A stretch of 64,000 nucleotides of DNA from Chitinophaga cymbidii. GTDB taxonomy: Bacteria; Bacteroidota; Bacteroidia; Chitinophagales; Chitinophagaceae. Positions 61,032 through 64,000 of the stretch are shown here, in pieces (position 1 is the stretch's first letter; every line of letters starts with the position of its first letter). Location: contig NZ_BKAU01000005.1 of the NCBI RefSeq assembly GCF_007992715.1, forward strand, positions 434,001 to 498,000, in the 5' to 3' direction. The notes below the pieces were generated by a model. That model searched no databases and was not told the origin of the DNA. It saw only the letters and a program-made list of their open reading frames with translations. Position numbers and translations under genes: made by a program.

Positions 61032-61220
61032 ATGAAACTCTCACAGTCTCTTGCTTTACTGGCATTCGCGTTTATTGTTAGCGCCCTTTTCAAGATCATG
61101 CACTGGCCGCATAGCGATACGGTGATGGTGGTGGCTTTTGTGCTGGAAGCGGTAGCCGTCGTGCTATTGATCGCAAAGCTTGCCACGCATCCCAAAGTGA
61201 AGGAATTTTTAAACCGGTAG
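61032..61220 (+). CDS. Small two-helix membrane protein, GldL-like
   Basis: 62 residues with two membrane helices (LALLAFAFIVSALFKIM and VMVVAFVLEAVAVVLLI) and a basic tail. The ALFKIMHWPHSD segment closely resembles the start of the gliding motor protein GldL, which powers gliding and type 9 secretion, but the long cytoplasmic part of GldL is missing. Such short homologs are common in Bacteroidota; their function is unknown. Confidence 0.72.
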   Translation: MKLSQSLALLAFAFIVSALFKIMHWPHSDTVMVVAFVLEAVAVVLLIAKLATHPKVKEFLNR

Positions 61221-61265
61221 GAAGCGGCCGGCGCTTTTGATTACCTAACTCTCCCCGATTGTATT

Positions 61266-61273
61266 ATTTTTGC
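61266..61273 (+). promoter_or_regulatory. Possible -7 element for dapD
   Basis: TATTTTTG fits TAnnTTTG 16 bases before the dapD start codon. A TTTG candidate for -33 is too far away (25 bases), so only the -7 element is supported. Confidence 0.35.
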
Positions 61274-61289
61274 CGGAAATATTTAGACA

Positions 61290-62102
61290 ATGGATGTACA
61301 GCAACAAATACAGGCCGCCTGGAACGACCGGAGCCTGTTACAGCAAACGCAATATTCCGATGCGGTAAAGGCCGTGATAGAAGCCGTGGACAAAGGCAAA
61401 CTGCGTGTGGCCGAGCCGGCGGAGAACGGATGGAAGGTAAATGAATGGGTGAAGCAGGCGATCCTGATGTATTTTACGATTCAGCCGATGGAAACGATGG
61501 AGCTGCCTCCTTTCGAGTTCCATGATAAAATGAAGCTCAAAACCAACTATAAAGAACTGGGTGTTCGCGTGGTGCCGCATGCCGTGGCCCGTTACGGCGC
61601 TTATATCTCTAAAGGCGTTATCCTCATGCCGTCTTATGTAAATATCGGTGCATATGTGGATGAAGGCACCATGGTAGATACCTGGGCAACGGTAGGCTCC
61701 TGCGCGCAGATCGGCAAAAACGTGCACCTGAGCGGCGGTGTTGGCATCGGCGGCGTACTGGAACCCCTGCAGGCAAGTCCCGTTATCATTGAAGACGGCG
61801 TGTTCGTAGGCTCCCGCTGTATTGTAGTAGAAGGTGTGCATGTGGAAAAAGAAGCGGTACTGGGCGCCAACGTGGTGCTGACCCAATCCACCAAGATCAT
61901 CGACGTGAGCGGTCCCGAGCCTGTAGAGTACAAGGGCCGCGTACCCGCCCGCAGCGTGGTGATCCCCGGCACTTATACAAAGAAATTCCCGGCAGGGGAG
62001 TACCAGGTTTCCTGCGCGCTGATCATCGGCCAGCGTAAAGCCAGCACAGACCTGAAAACCAGCCTGAACGACACGCTTCGCGAGTTCAATATTGCTGTTT
62101 AA
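61290..62102 (+). CDS. dapD: Tetrahydrodipicolinate N-succinyltransferase
   Basis: 270 residues. Left-handed parallel beta-helix transferase with AYISKGVILMPSYVNIGAYV, GTMVDTWATVGSCAQIGKNV, and GVGIGGVLEPLQASPVIIED, then FVGSRCIVVEGVHV. Length and motifs match DapD. It transfers succinyl from succinyl-CoA to tetrahydrodipicolinate in lysine and diaminopimelate synthesis, in the cytoplasm. It stands alone before the tRNA gene. Confidence 0.96.
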   Translation: MDVQQQIQAAWNDRSLLQQTQYSDAVKAVIEAVDKGKLRVAEPAENGWKVNEWVKQAILMYFTIQPMETMELPPFEFHDKMKLKTNYKELGVRVVPHAVARYGAYISKGVILMPSYVNIGAYVDEGTMVDTWATVGSCAQIGKNVHLSGGVGIGGVLEPLQASPVIIEDGVFVGSRCIVVEGVHVEKEAVLGANVVLTQSTKIIDVSGPEPVEYKGRVPARSVVIPGTYTKKFPAGEYQVSCALIIGQRKASTDLKTSLNDTLREFNIAV

Positions 62103-62126
62103 CAGTAAAAAAATTCAGTGCGGAAA

Positions 62127-62157
62127 TTTGGAAATAATTGAAAAGTACTTACTTTTG
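62127..62157 (+). promoter_or_regulatory. Promoter of tRNA-Leu
   Basis: TTTG (62127-62130) and TACTTTTG (62150-62157) are 19 bases apart, a full match to the Bacteroidota consensus. Initiation would fall about 12 bases before the tRNA. Confidence 0.75.
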
Positions 62158-62174
62158 CACTCCCTAACACGGTT

Positions 62175-62261
62175 GCCCAGATGGCGAAATTGGTAGACGC
62201 ACTGTGTTCAGGTCGCAGCGCCCGCAAGGGTGTGCTGGTTCGAATCCAGTTCTGGGCACCA
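62175..62261 (+). tRNA. tRNA-Leu (anticodon CAG)
   Basis: The acceptor stem GCCCAGA pairs with TCTGGGC. The anticodon loop TTCAGGT lies between CTGTG and CGCAG and places CAG at 34-36. A long class II variable arm and a GGTTCGAATCC T-arm are present. Discriminator A is at 62258, and CCA is encoded (62259-62261). Confidence 0.95.
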
Positions 62262-62317
62262 AACGCCTTGTAAATGAATAATTTACAAGGCGTTTTTATT
62301 TTGGGAACTTTGGTTAT
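62259..62317 (+). repeat. Left copy of duplicated tRNA 3' end/terminator
   Basis: Begins at the encoded CCA with CCAAACGCCTTGTAAATGAA, identical for 20 bases to 62942-62961. It continues with ~80-90% similarity through the stem-loop and the GGGA(A/G)(C/T)TTT region. It flanks the YefM-YoeB genes on the left. Confidence 0.8.
62262..62300 (+). terminator. Terminator of tRNA-Leu
   Basis: A 14-bp perfect stem (62262-62275 with 62281-62294) has a short loop and is followed by TTTATTTT. It starts one base after CCA. Confidence 0.9.
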
Positions 62318-62331
62318 TTGTACGTATTTTT

Positions 62332-62347
62332 GTACTTAAATAAGTAC
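62332..62347 (+). promoter_or_regulatory. Palindromic operator of yefM-yoeB
   Basis: GTACTTAAATAAGTAC is a near-perfect inverted repeat just before the antitoxin start, with another TTTGTAC some 15 bases upstream. GTAC cores are what the YefM antitoxin binds in the E. coli operon, so autoregulation is likely. Confidence 0.6.
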
Positions 62348-62349
62348 TT

Positions 62350-62604
62350 ATGAGAGTAGTTAATTATTCCGAATTTCGTAATAACCTCACTGAAAACCTG
62401 AACGCAGTAAATGAGGATAGAGAAATCGTTGTGGTTTCCAGAAATCAGGGTAAAAATGTGGTGGTAATGGATCTGGATGAATATAATTCTATCCAGGAAA
62501 CATTACATCTGACCAGCACCAAAGCTAACAGGAAAAGGCTGGAAGAGGCAATAGCAGAAATGAATAAGGGGAAATCCGTTAAACATAAACTTATTGAAAA
62601 ATAA
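62350..62604 (+). CDS. yefM: YefM/Phd-family antitoxin
   Basis: 84 residues. The N-terminal MRVVNYSEFRNNLTENLNAV and VVVSRNQGKNVVVMDLDEYN are the Phd/YefM DNA-binding domain, and the charged C-terminal helix (NRKRLEEAIAEMNKGK) wraps the toxin. It neutralises YoeB and represses its own promoter. Two bases separate it from the toxin gene. Confidence 0.93.
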   Translation: MRVVNYSEFRNNLTENLNAVNEDREIVVVSRNQGKNVVVMDLDEYNSIQETLHLTSTKANRKRLEEAIAEMNKGKSVKHKLIEK

Positions 62605-62606
62605 GC

Positions 62607-62864
62607 ATGGAGCTGGTCTGGCAGACGAACGCATGGGAAGATTATCTTTATTGGCAGGAACAGGACAAAAAAATCCTTCAGCGCGTTAATGACCTTATTA
62701 AAGATACTTTACGCTCTCCCTTTAAAGGGATTGGAAAACCGGAACCCTTGAAGGGAGATCTTTCCGGCTTCTGGAGCCGCCGCATAACTGATGAACACAG
62801 GCTGGTATACGCCGTCAAAGACAAGCGGCTGCATATTATTCAATGCAGATTTCATTATCACTAG
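62607..62864 (+). CDS. yoeB: YoeB-family mRNA interferase toxin
   Basis: 85 residues, the length of E. coli YoeB. All catalytic residues are present at the same numbers: Glu46 in KPEPLKGDL, Arg65 in DEHRLVY, and His83-Tyr84 in the terminal CRFHYH. It cleaves mRNA in the ribosomal A site. Paired with the preceding antitoxin. The gap 62865-62941 that follows holds no gene I can support. Confidence 0.95.
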   Translation: MELVWQTNAWEDYLYWQEQDKKILQRVNDLIKDTLRSPFKGIGKPEPLKGDLSGFWSRRITDEHRLVYAVKDKRLHIIQCRFHYH

Positions 62865-62941
62865 GTAACTAACAATGGTTTTAGATGCCAAAGCAATTTT
62901 AAATCTGCAAAACCAGTTCGAAAATTGTTTACTAAGAGATG

Positions 62942-63000
62942 CCAAACGCCTTGTAAATGAAAAGTTTACAAGGCGTTTTTTATTTCGGGAGTTTTAATTA
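62942..63000 (+). repeat. Right copy of duplicated tRNA 3' end/terminator
   Basis: CCAAACGCCTTGTAAATGAA (62942-62961) repeats the sequence at 62259 and continues with the matching stem-loop (TTTACAAGGCG), a T-run and the GGGA region. It is not attached to a tRNA. It can also serve as terminator for the facing minus-strand gene. Confidence 0.8.
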
Positions 63001-63007
63001 TGAATAT

Positions 63008-63259
63008 TCACAACCCAGGCCAGAACACGCCGGGAGGCGGAATAGGGCGTTTGTCATGAGATCGCTGTTCTTCCATTTCATGCTCAGGCAATGGCGCAAT
63101 AGAAGGCTGTGAAATTTGCGCCATACAAAATCCAACTATCATGGCAGCATTAAAAAGCAGTACGCTTAAAACTGTCACCACCGCTGCCCATTGAGCCTGT
63201 GCAGTAGTGGAATTATCTTCAGGGATTTCTTTATAAAAGTATCCGGCATTCTTTTTCAT
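63008..63259 (-). CDS. Small single-pass membrane protein of unknown function
   Basis: 83 residues. A hydrophilic N-terminus (KKNAGYFYKEIPEDNS) precedes one membrane helix (AAVVTVLSVLLFNAAMIVGF), and a proline-rich tail with charged residues (SHDKRPIPPPGVFWPG) follows. It lies 49 bases downstream of the sigma-factor gene on the same strand, so it is probably cotranscribed and might act as its membrane partner. It does not resemble FecR or a known anti-sigma domain. Confidence 0.6.
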   Translation of the reverse strand: MKKNAGYFYKEIPEDNSTTAQAQWAAVVTVLSVLLFNAAMIVGFCMAQISQPSIAPLPEHEMEEQRSHDKRPIPPPGVFWPGL

Positions 63260-63308
63260 AAATAAGTATTTGTTTTTAGTTAGTTAATAAGCACATTTAG
63301 TGAATGGC

Positions 63309-63863
63309 TTATATACATTGTTCTTCCCAAAATTTGCGGACTGCCTGTCGGGCCAGGTATACCTGGGTTTTGACGATGTCGGATGTTAAACCCATGCGGG
63401 CGGCAATCCCGGCATACTTTTCTCCCTCTACGATAGCACAAAAGATCTCGCGCCAGCGTATGGGGTGAATGGCATTTTCCGCTGCGCTGCGAAGTTTAAG
63501 CATATCCTTGTACGTTGGGATATCTTCAAAGTCAGTCGCAGTCAGCGCATCCCCCGCGTCGAGGAGGTACCGCTCTAACTTTTTCTTATTTGCCCGCATA
63601 CTTTCCTGGTAATCCAGCCAGGAATTCCGAACCATCTTCAGCAAATAAGCCCTGGCATTCCTGAATTCCTGAAAATCTTGCTGGTGGCATAGCTCATAAA
63701 GTTTTATATAAAAATCCTGCAAGAAATCTTCCTTATCAGCTTTGTTGCCGCGAAACAATTTGCCCGCATAATCTTTGATATCCTTGTTGAAATTTTTATA
63801 GAGCCTGTCAAAATATCTACCCCCTTCGTTGTCTCCATGGCCAGTGAAATGGTTTTGAAGCAT
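63309..63863 (-). CDS. ECF-like sigma-70 factor
   Basis: 184 residues. Region 2 is visible in KEDFLQDFYIKLYELCHQQ and NARAYLLKMVRNSWLDYQES. Region 4 is weaker but present as YAGIAARMGLTSDIVKTQVY with the following LARQAVRKFW. No FecR or TonB gene is associated within the window; only the small membrane protein lies downstream. The region 63864-64000 upstream is AT-rich and presumably holds the promoter. Confidence 0.85.
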   Translation of the reverse strand: MLQNHFTGHGDNEGGRYFDRLYKNFNKDIKDYAGKLFRGNKADKEDFLQDFYIKLYELCHQQDFQEFRNARAYLLKMVRNSWLDYQESMRANKKKLERYLLDAGDALTATDFEDIPTYKDMLKLRSAAENAIHPIRWREIFCAIVEGEKYAGIAARMGLTSDIVKTQVYLARQAVRKFWEEQCI

Positions 63864-64000
63864 AAATTCTTTCTGATAGTTAATGTATCCATTAATGATC
63901 TCGATTAAGTTTTCATGTATAATTTGTGTACGAAGTCTATTTAGATAAATCGGAGAATCTATAATATAATGACGGAAAATAATTGATAAGGTAACAATCA

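Noticed and set aside
62875..62991. 38-codon ORF after yoeB running through the right repeat
   Set aside because: It reads through a terminator stem-loop and has no family signal; probably chance.
1..64000. CRISPR arrays, rRNA operons, insertion sequences or prophage
   Set aside because: I looked for regular repeats, rRNA landmarks, transposase or integrase motifs and phage structural genes, and found none.

Overview
The window reads as chromosome of a Bacteroidota bacterium close to Chitinophaga (Chitinophagaceae). Supporting signs are three SusC/SusD or STN-type TonB receptor systems, ECF sigma/FecR pairs, a GldL-like small membrane protein, polysaccharide lyases, MauE/TlpA thiol-redox genes, promoters with the TTTG / TAnnTTTG pattern of this phylum, and weak ribosome binding sites. 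I see no rRNA, CRISPR array, transposase or phage genes. There is one tRNA.

Layout. 1-4594: an alpha/beta hydrolase (5' end outside the window) overlapping a caspase-like/subtilisin-like double-protease fusion. 4819-8239: a PAS histidine kinase, a REC-CRP response regulator, a coiled-coil protein and a tandem UspA protein. 8400-18450: a visibly AT-richer segment, probably acquired. It holds a broken toxin-like ORF, a MauE membrane protein, four tandem paralogous small exported proteins with a CP(G/S)TGx(I/V)C cysteine pair, and on the other strand an ECF sigma factor, SusC, SusD and a TlpA-type oxidoreductase; FecR follows at 18501. 19641-28074: a small CBM6-like protein, an unknown secreted protein, a lipoprotein, a TPR regulator broken by an amber codon, and a TonB receptor with a beta-propeller phytase. 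28108-31366: an ATP-grasp enzyme divergent from a MocR regulator whose gene overlaps an RraB-TPR protein. 31374-38492: a HAD phosphatase, then on the same strand a sigma/FecR/TonB receptor operon followed by a purple-acid-phosphatase-like enzyme. With the phytase this suggests phosphorus scavenging from organic phosphates. 38615-47617: DEAD-box helicase, FtsX-type permease with a possible sigma-54 promoter, GH51 arabinofuranosidase, B12-type radical SAM protein and a TRIC-family channel.

48058-59545 is a polysaccharide utilization locus: SusC, SusD, two surface lipoproteins and three alginate-lyase/heparinase-type enzymes, probably for a uronic-acid polysaccharide. Its leader carries a perfect 18-bp palindrome and a strong hairpin. 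59581-62102 holds housekeeping genes (rpiA, a SelW-like protein, a GldL-like protein, dapD). 62127-63000 holds tRNA-Leu(CAG) followed by a YefM-YoeB toxin-antitoxin module lying between two copies of the tRNA's 3' terminator sequence. The window ends with a small membrane protein and an ECF-like sigma factor.

The best candidates for an undescribed system are the array of small cysteine-pair exported proteins with MauE, TlpA, SusCD and sigma/FecR (8675-19634), and the hydrolase plus caspase-subtilase pair (1-4594).
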